Source: Agromyces soli
Lineage (GTDB): Bacteria; Actinomycetota; Actinomycetes; Actinomycetales; Microbacteriaceae
Reading direction: 5' to 3'
Assembly: GCF_022811605.1 (NCBI RefSeq)
Contig: NZ_CP094533.1
Location: 1,922,001 to 1,986,000, forward strand
DNA length: 64,000 bases
This document shows positions 39,126 through 46,921 of the stretch, piece by piece. Position 1 is the stretch's first letter. Each line of letters starts with the position of its first letter. Both the position numbers and the translations under genes were made by a program. Below the pieces are notes generated by a model. It was given only the letters and a program-made list of their open reading frames with translations. It had not been told where the DNA came from and ran no database searches.

Positions 39126-39679
39126 TGCGGCTCGAGATCGCCGACACCGAGCAGATGGAGGCGTTCGGCCGCCGGCTCGGCGCCGTGTTGCGCGCGGGCG
39201 ACCTCGTGCTGCTCACCGGCCCGCTCGGAGCCGGCAAGACGACGCTCACCCGCGGCATCGGCGAGGGCCTCGGCATCCGCGGCCCCGTGCAGAGCCCGAC
39301 CTTCGTGCTCGCCCGCACCCACCCGAGCCTCGTCGGCGGCGCGCCGCTCGTGCACGTCGACGCGTACCGGCTGAGCGATGCGCTCGAACTCGACGACCTC
39401 GACCTCGACTTCGACGGCTCCGTCGTCGTGGCGGAGTGGGCCGCCGGCCTCGTCGACGAGTCGCACCCGGCCTGGCTCGAGGTCGTCATCGAGCGGCGCA
39501 CCGGCGCCGACGGCGCACCGCCGGCCGAGCTCGACCTCGAGGCCGACGAGCCCCGCACCCTCACCCTCCGCGGCCCCCTCCTTCACAGAATTCAGGAACA
39601 TCCGGCCGATACGTGGGACGAGCCCGCGCGTCCCGCCCCGAATCGCGGGGATGCCGGTCGAACTGCTCCTGAGTTCTGA
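39125..39679 (+). CDS. tsaE: tRNA t6A synthesis ATPase TsaE
   Basis: 184 residues. Walker A GPLGAGKTTLTRGIG; SPTFVLARTHP, HVDAYRLSD and VVVAEWAAGL are TsaE motifs. Works with TsaB/TsaD to make threonylcarbamoyladenosine-37. The last 30 residues (after LRGPLLHRIQ) look unlike the family and are encoded inside a nested inverted-repeat element, with the stop codon in its right arm. Confidence 0.94.
   Translation: MRLEIADTEQMEAFGRRLGAVLRAGDLVLLTGPLGAGKTTLTRGIGEGLGIRGPVQSPTFVLARTHPSLVGGAPLVHVDAYRLSDALELDDLDLDFDGSVVVAEWAAGLVDESHPAWLEVVIERRTGADGAPPAELDLEADEPRTLTLRGPLLHRIQEHPADTWDEPARPAPNRGDAGRTAPEF
39586..39678. repeat. Palindromic element at the 3' end of tsaE
   Basis: CAGAATTCAGGA (39586-39597) and TCCTGAGTTCTG (39667-39678) are reverse complements with one mismatch. 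Inside are GGGACG/CGTCCC and CCCCG/CGGGG dyads. It may act as a terminator, or be a small mobile palindromic insert that replaced the original gene end. Confidence 0.5.
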
Positions 39680-39727
39680 AAGGCGGGGCCGGGAGGGGCG
39701 GCCCGCGCGGGCGAATAGGCTGGAGGC

Positions 39728-40348
39728 ATGCTCCTCGCCATCGACACCTCGGCCGGCACGAGCGTCGCCGTGGTCGATCGCGACGGCGGCGTGCTCGACC
39801 AGCGCGGCACCGCCGACGCGATGCGGCACGCCGAGGTCATCGGCGAGCTCATCGCCGAGACGCTCGCGGCCGCGGGCGTCGCCCCCGCGCAGCTCTCCGG
39901 CGTCGCGGTCGGCATGGGCCCCGGGCCGTACACGGGCCTCCGGGTCGGCATCGCCGCCGCACGCGCCTTCGCGATCGGCATCGGCCGCCCGCTCGTGCCC
40001 GTGCCGAGCCACGACGCCGTCGCCTGGGCGCAGCTGACGACGGGCGGACCCGCCGCCGTCCAGGTCGTGACCGACGCGCGCCGCCGCGAGCTCGCCGTCT
40101 CCGAGTACCTCGGGCTCGACGGCGACGGCCTGCCGGTGCGCACCGCCGGCCCCGTGCTCGTGCCGCGCGACGAGGTGCCCGCCTTCGACGGCGTGCGGAT
40201 CGATGCCGCCGAGGTGCCGGCCGGCGGCATCGGCATGCTCGCCGAGCTGGCCTTCGCGGCCCGGCGGCTGCCCCTCGCCGACGACACGGCGATCTACCTG
40301 CGCGAGCCCGACGTGACGCCGTCCGCCGGCAAGCGGGTGACCCGGTGA
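39728..40348 (+). CDS. tsaB: tRNA t6A synthesis protein TsaB
   Basis: 206 residues; starts [20 protein letters not shown] and has [23 protein letters not shown]. An inactive paralogue of TsaD that scaffolds the t6A complex. TAGGCT (39716-39721) is six bases before ATG 39728, so the tsaB-rimI-tsaD unit is likely leaderless. The stop overlaps rimI by three bases (GTGA). Confidence 0.95.
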   Translation: MLLAIDTSAGTSVAVVDRDGGVLDQRGTADAMRHAEVIGELIAETLAAAGVAPAQLSGVAVGMGPGPYTGLRVGIAAARAFAIGIGRPLVPVPSHDAVAWAQLTTGGPAAVQVVTDARRRELAVSEYLGLDGDGLPVRTAGPVLVPRDEVPAFDGVRIDAAEVPAGGIGMLAELAFAARRLPLADDTAIYLREPDVTPSAGKRVTR

Positions 40349-40902
40349 GCGTGCTGCTCCGCCGCGCCCGCCCGGGCGACCTCGGCGCGATCATGCGGCT
40401 CGAGCGCGACACGTTCACCGACGACGCCTGGCCCGAGGACGCGATGCGCCGCGAGCTCGCGAGCGATCACGGCTTCTACCTGGTCGCGGTCGACGGCGAG
40501 GCCGAGGCCGAGGCGGATGCCGTGCCCGACGCCGTGTTCGGCTATGCCGGACTGCTCGCACCGCGGGGGAGCGGGCAGGGCGACATCCAGACCATCGCCG
40601 TCGAGCCCGGCCACCGGGGCACGGGCCTCGGCCGGGTGCTCATGCAGGCGCTCATCGCCGAGGCGCGTCGCCGCGACGCGGTGCACGTCTTCCTCGAGGT
40701 CCGCGCCGACAACCCCGTGGCCCGCGGCCTCTACGCCTCGCTCGGCTTCACGGAGCTCGGCGTACGGCCCCGCTACTACCGGAACGGCGTCGACGCGGTG
40801 CTGATGCGCCTCGAGGTGCCCCAGCCCGTCACCCGTCCGGCCGACGCCCGCCCGGCCGAGGACGCCCGCCCGACCGACCCGATCGAGGAGACCCCGTCGT
40901 GA
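40345..40902 (+). CDS. rimI: Ribosomal protein S18 alanine N-acetyltransferase RimI
   Basis: 185 residues from GTG 40345. GNAT fold: [16 protein letters not shown], the acetyl-CoA loop [18 protein letters not shown], and [19 protein letters not shown]. Acetylates protein N-termini. A 30-residue Pro/Asp/Ala tail follows the core. Overlaps both tsaB and tsaD. Confidence 0.92.
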   Translation: MSVLLRRARPGDLGAIMRLERDTFTDDAWPEDAMRRELASDHGFYLVAVDGEAEAEADAVPDAVFGYAGLLAPRGSGQGDIQTIAVEPGHRGTGLGRVLMQALIAEARRRDAVHVFLEVRADNPVARGLYASLGFTELGVRPRYYRNGVDAVLMRLEVPQPVTRPADARPAEDARPTDPIEETPS

Positions 40903-41951
40903 ACCGCAGCGCCCCGCTCGTGCTCGGCATCGAGACGAGCTGCGACGAGACCGGCGTCGGCATCGTCCGCGGCACCGAGCTGCTCGCGAATACGATCGCC
41001 TCCTCCATGGACGAGCACGCCAGGTACGGCGGCGTCGTGCCCGAGGTCGCCGCGAGGGCGCACCTCGAAGCTCTCGAGCCGACGATCCGGCAGGCGCTCG
41101 CCGAGGCATCCGTCTCCCTCGACGAGCTCGACGCGGTCGCGGTCACGAGCGGACCGGGGCTCGCCGGCGCGCTCATGGTCGGCGTGGGCGCCGCGAAGGC
41201 GCTCGCCGTCTCGCTCGGCGTGCCGATCTACGCGGTGAACCACCTCGTCGGGCACGTCGGCGCCGATCTGCTCGACACGGCGGCCCCGCTCGAGACGCCC
41301 ACGATCGCCCTGCTCGTCTCCGGCGGGCACACCTCGCTGCTGCTCGTGCGCGACCTCGTCTCGGACGTGGAGCTGCTCGGCGAGACCATCGACGACGCGG
41401 CCGGCGAGGCCTTCGACAAGGTGGCCCGGCTGCTCGGCCTGCCCTACCCGGGCGGCCCGGAGATCGATCGCGCCGCCGTCGGCGGCGACCCCGCCACCAT
41501 CCGCTTCCCCCGTGGCCTGACGAAGCCGAAGGACCTCGAGCGGCACCGCTACGACTTCAGCTTCTCGGGCCTGAAGACCGCGGTCGCCCGCTGGGTCGAG
41601 CAGCGCGAGGCCGCCGGCGAGCCCGTGCCGGTCGCCGATGTCGCGGCGAGCTTCCGCGAGGCCGTGGTCGACGTGCTGACCGCGAAGGCCGTCGACGCGT
41701 GCCGCGAGCTGGGCGTCCCGCGCCTGCTGCTCGGCGGCGGCGTCATCGCGAACGCCCGGCTGCGCGAGCTCGCCGCCGAACGCGCGGCGGCGGCCGGCAT
41801 CGAGCTGCGCATCCCGCCGCTGTCGCTCTGCACCGACAACGGGGCGATGATCGCGGCGCTCGGCGCGCAGCTCATCATGGGCGGGCACGAGCCGTCGACG
41901 CTCGGCTTCGGCGCCGACTCGACGCTGCCGGTCACCGAGATCCAGGCCTGA
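40899..41951 (+). CDS. tsaD: tRNA N6-threonylcarbamoyladenosine synthase TsaD
   Basis: 350 residues from GTG 40899 (overlaps rimI stop). The ASKHA fold opens with [16 protein letters not shown]; the metal His pair is in [23 protein letters not shown] and [11 protein letters not shown] follow. Transfers threonylcarbamoyl to A37 of ANN-decoding tRNAs. With tsaB, rimI and tsaE nearby, most of the t6A machinery is here; tsaC is not in the window. Confidence 0.97.
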   Translation: MNRSAPLVLGIETSCDETGVGIVRGTELLANTIASSMDEHARYGGVVPEVAARAHLEALEPTIRQALAEASVSLDELDAVAVTSGPGLAGALMVGVGAAKALAVSLGVPIYAVNHLVGHVGADLLDTAAPLETPTIALLVSGGHTSLLLVRDLVSDVELLGETIDDAAGEAFDKVARLLGLPYPGGPEIDRAAVGGDPATIRFPRGLTKPKDLERHRYDFSFSGLKTAVARWVEQREAAGEPVPVADVAASFREAVVDVLTAKAVDACRELGVPRLLLGGGVIANARLRELAAERAAAAGIELRIPPLSLCTDNGAMIAALGAQLIMGGHEPSTLGFGADSTLPVTEIQA

Positions 41952-42001
41952 GGCGGCCGTCCAGGCGGCCCTCCGGCCCTCGCGCGCGGCAGAGGCCCGC
42001 G

Positions 42002-42007
42002 CTAGGC
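42002..42007 (+). promoter_or_regulatory. -10 hexamer TAGGCT before the DUF4190 genes
   Basis: TAGGCT about 80 bases upstream of ATG 42090, leaving a leader with GAGGAGGG at 42076-42083. Confidence 0.4.
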
Positions 42008-42089
42008 TTGCGGGAGAGGCCGGATGCCTCGGGGGGAAACTGCGCCTGCAGGGGCGCGACCGGGCAGCCGCGCACGAGGAGGGCCAGCG

Positions 42090-42491
42090 ATGAGCGATCC
42101 CAGGCAGAACTCCGACCCGGCGTTCACACCGGCGTCGGCCGACTTCGGCATGGCGACCTCGGCGACGCCGCCCGAGGACCCGATCGTCCCCAACTACGTC
42201 GACCAGGAGTCGCGCATCCAGGCGCCCGCCAAGACGAACACCCTCGCGGTCGTCTCGCTGGTCGCCTCGCTCGCGGGCCTGCTCACCGGCTTCGGCTTCA
42301 TCGTCGGCATCATCTGCGGCCACATCTCGCTCAGCCAGATCAAGCAGCGGGGCGAGGAGGGCCGCGGCGCGGCGCTCGCCGGTACCATCATCGGCTACGT
42401 CGGCATCGCGCTCTCGGTCATCGCGATCATCGTCGTCATCATCGTGGTGGCGGCCGCCGCCACGATGTCCAACGTCAGCGTCAGCGGCTGA
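42090..42491 (+). CDS. DUF4190 domain membrane protein
   Basis: 133 residues from ATG 42090 with GAGGAGGG upstream. Residues 1-48 are a soluble Pro/Ser-rich part. Two membrane spans (TNTLAVVSLVASLAGLLTG; then GIALSVIAIIVVIIVV) flank the DUF4190 signature GHISLSQIKQRGEEGRGAALAG. Role unknown; first of three tandem related proteins. Confidence 0.82.
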   Translation: MSDPRQNSDPAFTPASADFGMATSATPPEDPIVPNYVDQESRIQAPAKTNTLAVVSLVASLAGLLTGFGFIVGIICGHISLSQIKQRGEEGRGAALAGTIIGYVGIALSVIAIIVVIIVVAAAATMSNVSVSG

Positions 42492-42552
42492 CCCGCCGCA
42501 GATCACGACCCCAGCCGTCCCGCGTTCCGCGCGCGACACGAGAGGTACGCAC

Positions 42553-43230
42553 ATGAGCGACCAGAACACTCCGCAGAATCCGGGCGAGCCCGAGCCGAGC
42601 GCCGCCGGCACCCCGGAGGTGCCCTCGGCTCCCGAGCCGCCGGCCTCGCCCGAGCCGCCGGCGACGCCGGCCGCTCCCGAGCCCCCGGCGGCTCCGACGC
42701 CGCCCTCCTACGGGGCGCCCGAGGCTCCGGCGTACGGCGCTCCGCAGCCGCCCGCCGCCGCTCCGGCCCCGCCGGCGTACGGCCAGCCGCAGCAGCCCTA
42801 CGGCCAGCAGCAGCCCGCGTACGGTCAGCAGCAGCAGCCGTACGGGCAGCAGCAGCCCGCGTACGGTCAGCAGCAGCCGTACGGGCAGCAGCAGCCCGCG
42901 TACGGTCAGCAGCCTTACGGCCAGCAGCCCGGCTACGCCGCGTACGCGCCGGCTCCGGCGGCACCCACGCCCACGCTCAGCATCATCTCGATGATCGGCG
43001 GCATCCTCGGCCTGCTCGGCAGCCTGTTCTACGGCTTCGGCGCGCTCTTCTCGATCGCGGCCGTCGTGCTGGGCTTCCTCGGCCGCAAGAAGGAGCCGGC
43101 GGCCAAGGGCTTCTGGCTCACCGGCCTCATCACCGGGTTCGTGGGCATCGCGATCGGCCTGCTCTGGATCATCGGCATCGTGATCTTCTTCATCGTGCTC
43201 GCCGCGTCGACCAGCAGCTACTCGTACTGA
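42553..43230 (+). CDS. Pro/Gln/Tyr-rich repeat membrane protein, DUF4190-like
   Basis: 225 residues from ATG 42553. Residues 10-80 are Pro/Ala/Glu-rich (PEPPASPEPPATPAAPEPP), residues about 75-130 are PAYGQQQ/PYGQQQ repeats, and the last 85 residues hold two or three membrane spans around FLGRKKEPAAKGFWLTG, similar in plan to DUF4190. The repeat part is predicted disordered and cytosolic or exposed. No enzymatic motif. Confidence 0.8.
   Translation: MSDQNTPQNPGEPEPSAAGTPEVPSAPEPPASPEPPATPAAPEPPAAPTPPSYGAPEAPAYGAPQPPAAAPAPPAYGQPQQPYGQQQPAYGQQQQPYGQQQPAYGQQQPYGQQQPAYGQQPYGQQPGYAAYAPAPAAPTPTLSIISMIGGILGLLGSLFYGFGALFSIAAVVLGFLGRKKEPAAKGFWLTGLITGFVGIAIGLLWIIGIVIFFIVLAASTSSYSY
42779..42931 (+). 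repeat. Tandem repeats encoding PAYGQQQ/PYGQQQ
   Basis: Units of about 36-39 bases, with a recurring CAGCAGCCCGCGTACGGT, give alternating PAYGQQQ and PYGQQQ blocks. Near-identical DNA suggests recent expansion and possible length variation between strains. Confidence 0.8.
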
Positions 43231-43241
43231 TCGGAAGCGCC

Positions 43242-43859
43242 CTGTCCGAATCGAACGATCGCTCGGGGGTCCCGTCGGACGACGGGGCCCCTGAGCGCTT
43301 CGACCCCACGCGGCCGCTCGCGCCCTACGAACCCGCCGAGCCGACCTTCCGCGGCGAGCCCGCCGTGCGTGAGGCCCTGGGCGGCGCGAGCGGGCGACGG
43401 CGCCGCCCCGACGTCGAAGGCGCGGCGGGCGCGCCGGCGGCGGAACCGCGCAGGCTCGACGAGCCGCCGACCGCGATCGAGCAGCGCGAGTACGAGGTGC
43501 CGGTCGACACCGGGCAGCTGCGCTCGCTCTCGACGGGGCAGCTCCTGCTCGTGCATCGGCCGCCCCTGCCCGAGCCGGTGGAGCACGTCGACGTCGCCGA
43601 CGACGACGACGCGCAGCGCCGGGTCTACAGCTGGATCTCGGTGATCACCGGCACGATCGGCGGCATCGCCTCGCTCTTCGTGGGCTGGATGCTGCCGGTC
43701 TCGCTCGCCGCGATCGTCTTCGGGGTGCTCGGCCTCCGCCGCGAGGAGCACGGTCGCACGCTCGCCTTCGCGGGCATCGGCACCGGGCTCGGCGGGCTCG
43801 TGTTCTCGGCGGTCTGGATCGGCTACTACGCGATCGTCTTCGGCGCGCTCCCGCGCTGA
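43242..43859 (+). CDS. Third DUF4190-like membrane protein, apparent CTG start
   Basis: About 205 residues if initiated at CTG 43242 (then SESNDRSGVPSDDGAPE); GGAAG at 43233-43237 lies four bases upstream. The frame has no ATG, GTG or TTG between the previous stop region and GTG 43365, yet 43242-43364 has coding-like third positions and Pro/Asp-rich sequence (RFDPTRPLAPYEPAEP). From GTG 43365 the protein would have 164 residues. The C-terminal 80 residues hold two or three membrane spans (YSWISVITGTIGGIASLF ... FGVLGLRREEHGRTLAF), as in its two upstream neighbours. Confidence 0.6.
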   Translation: MSESNDRSGVPSDDGAPERFDPTRPLAPYEPAEPTFRGEPAVREALGGASGRRRRPDVEGAAGAPAAEPRRLDEPPTAIEQREYEVPVDTGQLRSLSTGQLLLVHRPPLPEPVEHVDVADDDDAQRRVYSWISVITGTIGGIASLFVGWMLPVSLAAIVFGVLGLRREEHGRTLAFAGIGTGLGGLVFSAVWIGYYAIVFGALPR

Positions 43860-43875
43860 GGCGCGACGGCCCGGC

Positions 43876-45066
43876 TCAGTCGGCGCGCTCGACGAGCAGC
43901 GCGACGTGCCGACCGGCTTCGCGCGTCAGGATGATCGTCGCCGAGGCCGCCCCGGAGAGCTTCAGCCGGGTGCGCAGCGCCGCCGGGTCCACGTCGACCC
44001 CGCGCTTCTTGATCTCGAGCGTGCCGACGCCGCGGCTCGCCAGCTCGCGGCGCAGCTGCCGCTCCTCGGCGGGCAGCCGCTCCAGCACCCGGAACGCGCG
44101 GGCGAACGGCGTCTCGACCAGGCGGTCGCCGCTCAGGTAGGCGATGCCGTCGGAGAGCATCCGCGCGTCGAGCGAGCGGGCGAGGTCGCCGATCAGCCGG
44201 GCCCGGATGACGCTGCCGTCCGGCTCGTAGACGAAGCCGCCGAGTTCGCCGACGGGCTCGTCGGCGCTGTCCGCCGCGGCGGTGAGCTCGTGCGCGGTGC
44301 CGCCCCGGATGACGAGGGCCGCACGGCCGACGCCCGGCCGGGCGAGCGCGCCGAGCCAGACGGCGAGCTCCACGACGTCGCCGTCGACCGAGACCCACTG
44401 CGCCTCGGCGCCCGCCGGGATCACCCCGCGGTCGGTGCCCGGCCCGAGCTTCACGCCCACGGGGAGCCGATCGGCGAGCCCGAAGGCGAAGTCGAGCGGC
44501 GGGGAGTAGTCCGAGGCATCCGCCAGCCGCCGCGTGCTGCCCCCCGAGGTGACGCGGCGCGCCGGGTCGAGCCACGCGCCGCCGATGCCGCCGAGGGCGA
44601 CCTCCTCGGCCCGCGCGTGCAGCACGGTGGCCTGCGGGAACGGAGTCAGGTTGTACGCGGCGATCGCGGCGGTCACCTCGTCGGCGTCCGCCGCGGTGAC
44701 CTCGAGCTCGATCGCGGCGAGAGCGAGGGCGTCGCCGCCGATGCCGCAGCCGAGGTCGGCGACGTGCGAGATGCCCGCGCGGGCGAAGCGGCCGGCGTGC
44801 AGCGCCGCCACGTTCAGCCGCGTGGCCTGTTCGAGGCCGGGCTCGGTGAAGAGCATGCGAGAGGCGAACTCGCCGAACTTCGCCCGTCCCTTCGCACGCA
44901 GCCGGGCCTGGCTCAGCACGGCCGCCACGAGAGCGGGGGCGTGGCCCTGCTTGCGGAGCGCCGCGACCGTCTTCACGACGTCGGCCTTCGCGTCCCACTC
45001 GCCGATCGAATCGAGGAGGCGGAGCCCCTCCGGCGACAGCAGTTCCACGAGTTCGGCGCGATCCAC
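43876..45066 (-). CDS. Class I SAM methyltransferase with THUMP-like domain
   Basis: 396 residues from a GTG start; TAGCGT lies six bases before it on the minus strand. An N-terminal helical region is followed by the SAM motif VADLGCGIGGDALAL (about residue 105), WLDPARR, and a C-terminal part with GTLEIKKRGVDVDPAALR that matches the THUMP-like end of PG_1098-type methyltransferases. Probably an RNA methyltransferase; substrate unknown. Convergent with the DUF4190-like gene. Confidence 0.85.
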   Translation of the reverse strand: MDRAELVELLSPEGLRLLDSIGEWDAKADVVKTVAALRKQGHAPALVAAVLSQARLRAKGRAKFGEFASRMLFTEPGLEQATRLNVAALHAGRFARAGISHVADLGCGIGGDALALAAIELEVTAADADEVTAAIAAYNLTPFPQATVLHARAEEVALGGIGGAWLDPARRVTSGGSTRRLADASDYSPPLDFAFGLADRLPVGVKLGPGTDRGVIPAGAEAQWVSVDGDVVELAVWLGALARPGVGRAALVIRGGTAHELTAAADSADEPVGELGGFVYEPDGSVIRARLIGDLARSLDARMLSDGIAYLSGDRLVETPFARAFRVLERLPAEERQLRRELASRGVGTLEIKKRGVDVDPAALRTRLKLSGAASATIILTREAGRHVALLVERAD

Positions 45067-45224
45067 CCGGCCACGCTAGCACCCGCGGTTCCCACACCCC
45101 CGCCCCACCCCACCCGCGCCCCACACCCACCCGCGGAGCGAGCTGCACGACGATTCGGGCGGCGCGCCGGGCGGACGCGCTGGAGGCGGCGGATCGTCGT
45201 GCGACTCGCGCTCTCGGCCCGGCG

Positions 45225-45251
45225 CTGGCACTCACGTTGCACGAGTGCCAG
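45225..45251. promoter_or_regulatory. CIRCE-type operator 1 (groES)
   Basis: CTGGCACTC, nine bases, GAGTGCCAG: a perfect inverted repeat with the GCACTC-N9-GAGTGC core of the HrcA operator. The groES -35 (45237-45242) lies in its spacer. Confidence 0.75.
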
Positions 45252-45265
45252 ATGCACCCTAGACT
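45237..45265 (+). promoter_or_regulatory. groES: groES promoter
   Basis: TTGCAC (45237-45242), 17 bases, TAGACT (45260-45265). Start near 45272 falls inside the second CIRCE-type site. Confidence 0.78.
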
Positions 45266-45269
45266 TTGG

Positions 45270-45296
45270 TTAGCACTCTCGTTCCGAGGCTGCTAA
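45270..45296. promoter_or_regulatory. CIRCE-type operator 2 (groES)
   Basis: TTAGCACTC, nine bases, GGCTGCTAA. The left arm is the exact CIRCE consensus; the right arm differs at two positions from GAGTGCTAA. It overlaps the transcription start. Confidence 0.75.
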
Positions 45297-45340
45297 CCCA
45301 GTCTTCCAAGACAAGTCGTCATCTAGAAAAGGGGTCAACC

Positions 45341-45637
45341 GTGTCGGTTTCCATCAAGCCGCTCGAGGATCGCATCGTCATCAAGCAGGTCGAGGCCGAG
45401 CAGACCACTGCGTCTGGCCTCGTCATCCCCGACACCGCCAAGGAGAAGCCGCAGGAGGGCGAGGTCGTCGCCGTCGGCCCCGGCCGTATCGACGACAACG
45501 GCAACCGCGTGCCGCTCGACGTCGCCGTCGGCGACCGCGTGCTCTACTCGAAGTACGGCGGCACCGAGATCAAGTTCGGCGCAGACGAGTTCCTCGTGCT
45601 CTCGGCCCGCGACGTCCTCGCGGTCGTCGTCCGCTGA
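45341..45637 (+). CDS. groES: Co-chaperonin GroES
   Basis: 98 residues from GTG 45341 with AAAAGGGG at 45327-45334. Caps the GroEL folding chamber. [14 protein letters not shown], the mobile loop ([19 protein letters not shown]), [16 protein letters not shown] and [17 protein letters not shown] are standard. No groEL follows: a terminator and rarD come next. Confidence 0.97.
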   Translation: MSVSIKPLEDRIVIKQVEAEQTTASGLVIPDTAKEKPQEGEVVAVGPGRIDDNGNRVPLDVAVGDRVLYSKYGGTEIKFGADEFLVLSARDVLAVVVR

Positions 45638-45654
45638 CCTTCAGCACCGTTCGC

Positions 45655-45687
45655 AACGGCCCGGATGCCTCGTGCATCCGGGCCGTT
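45655..45687 (+). terminator. groES terminator
   Basis: AACGGCCCGGATGC, loop CTCGT, GCATCCGGGCCGTT: a perfect 14-bp stem 17 bases after the stop. The 9-mer GGATGCCTC lies across stem and loop. Confidence 0.85.
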
Positions 45688-45745
45688 CCGCGTTCCCGGG
45701 CCCGCGGCAGTCTGGAACGTCGCCGGCCGGGCGTAGGCTGAGCCG

Positions 45746-46726
45746 GTGAACAGCCCCGCCGACCGCCCAGCCGAGACGGCCGGCGCCCCATCCGCCGCTC
45801 GCCCAGCGGGCGGGCCCTCGCCGCTCAGCCGTTCCGGGCTCGGCTACGCCGTCTCCGCCTACGTGCTCTGGGGCTTCCTGCCCGTCTACTTCATCGCGCT
45901 CGCCCCGAGCGGGCCGGTCGAGATCGTCGCCTGGCGCATCCTGCTCTCGCTCGTCTTCTGCGCGCTGCTGCTCGCCGTGACCCGCGGCTGGCGGTCGTTC
46001 TGGGCGCTGCTGCGCGACCGCCGGGTGCTCTTCACCATGGGCGCCGCGGGCGTGCTCATCTTCGTGAACTGGCTGACCTACGTCTACGCCGCCGTGTCGG
46101 GTCAGGTCGTCGAAGCCGCCCTCGGCTACTTCATCAACCCGATCGTCACGGTCTTCCTCGGCGTGCTCGTGCTGCGCGAACGACTCAGCACCATGCAGTG
46201 GGTCGCGGTCGGCATCAGCATCGTCGCGGTCGTCGTGCTCGCCGTCGGGCACGGGCAGTTCCCGTGGATCGCGCTCGTGCTCGCCTTCTCCTTCGGCTTC
46301 TACGGCCTCATCAAGAAGCGCGTCGGCCACCGGGTCGACGCGGTGTCGGGGCTCACCCTCGAGACGCTGTGGCTCGCCCCGGTGGCCGCGGGCCTGCTCT
46401 GGTGGGTCGCCGCGAGCGGCGGGCTCACGATGGGCACGGTGAGCGCGTGGCACACGGTGCTCCTCGCCTGCGCGGGCGCCGTGACGGCCGTGCCGCTGCT
46501 GCTGTTCGCCGCGGCCTCGCGCCGGCTGCCGCTCATCCACCTCGGCTTCATCCAGTACTTCGCGCCGTTCATCCAGTTCCTCGTCGGCGTGCTCATCCTG
46601 CGCGAGCCGATGCCGCTCGAGCGCTGGATCGGCTTCGCCCTCGTCTGGGTCGCCCTCATCGTGCTGACGATCGACCTCGTGCGCAACGCTCGCGCCGCCC
46701 GCAAGCTCGTCGCCGAGCCCGTCTGA
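45746..46726 (+). CDS. rarD: EamA-family permease RarD
   Basis: 326 residues from GTG 45746; TAGGCT (45734-45739) is six bases upstream, so probably leaderless. Ten membrane spans with two EamA repeats: GYAVSAYVLWGFLPVYF at span 1, NWLTYVYAAVSGQVVEAALGY-type segment in the middle, and HLGFIQYFAPFIQFLVGVL. RarD transports an unknown small molecule. The N-terminal 30 residues are Pro/Ala-rich. Confidence 0.9.
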   Translation: MNSPADRPAETAGAPSAARPAGGPSPLSRSGLGYAVSAYVLWGFLPVYFIALAPSGPVEIVAWRILLSLVFCALLLAVTRGWRSFWALLRDRRVLFTMGAAGVLIFVNWLTYVYAAVSGQVVEAALGYFINPIVTVFLGVLVLRERLSTMQWVAVGISIVAVVVLAVGHGQFPWIALVLAFSFGFYGLIKKRVGHRVDAVSGLTLETLWLAPVAAGLLWWVAASGGLTMGTVSAWHTVLLACAGAVTAVPLLLFAAASRRLPLIHLGFIQYFAPFIQFLVGVLILREPMPLERWIGFALVWVALIVLTIDLVRNARAARKLVAEPV

Positions 46727-46833
46727 TCCGAGCGTCGCGCAGCGTCGCGGCGCACGGATGCTGCGTCGAACCGGGCCTCGAGGCCGGGACGCTCGCGATG
46801 AACGCGGTGTTACGCGGTTGTGACCGGCATCCC

Positions 46834-46862
46834 TTGTTTCCGCGTTGGCCGGGCAATACTGT
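46834..46862 (+). promoter_or_regulatory. livJ promoter
   Basis: TTGTTT (46834-46839), 17 bases, TACTGT (46857-46862), leaving a 55-nt leader before livJ. Confidence 0.6.
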
Positions 46863-46921
46863 CAAAACCACGGCGTCATCTGACGCATCGTTATGTCCGA
46901 TCCTTAGTCCCAAGGAGCACC

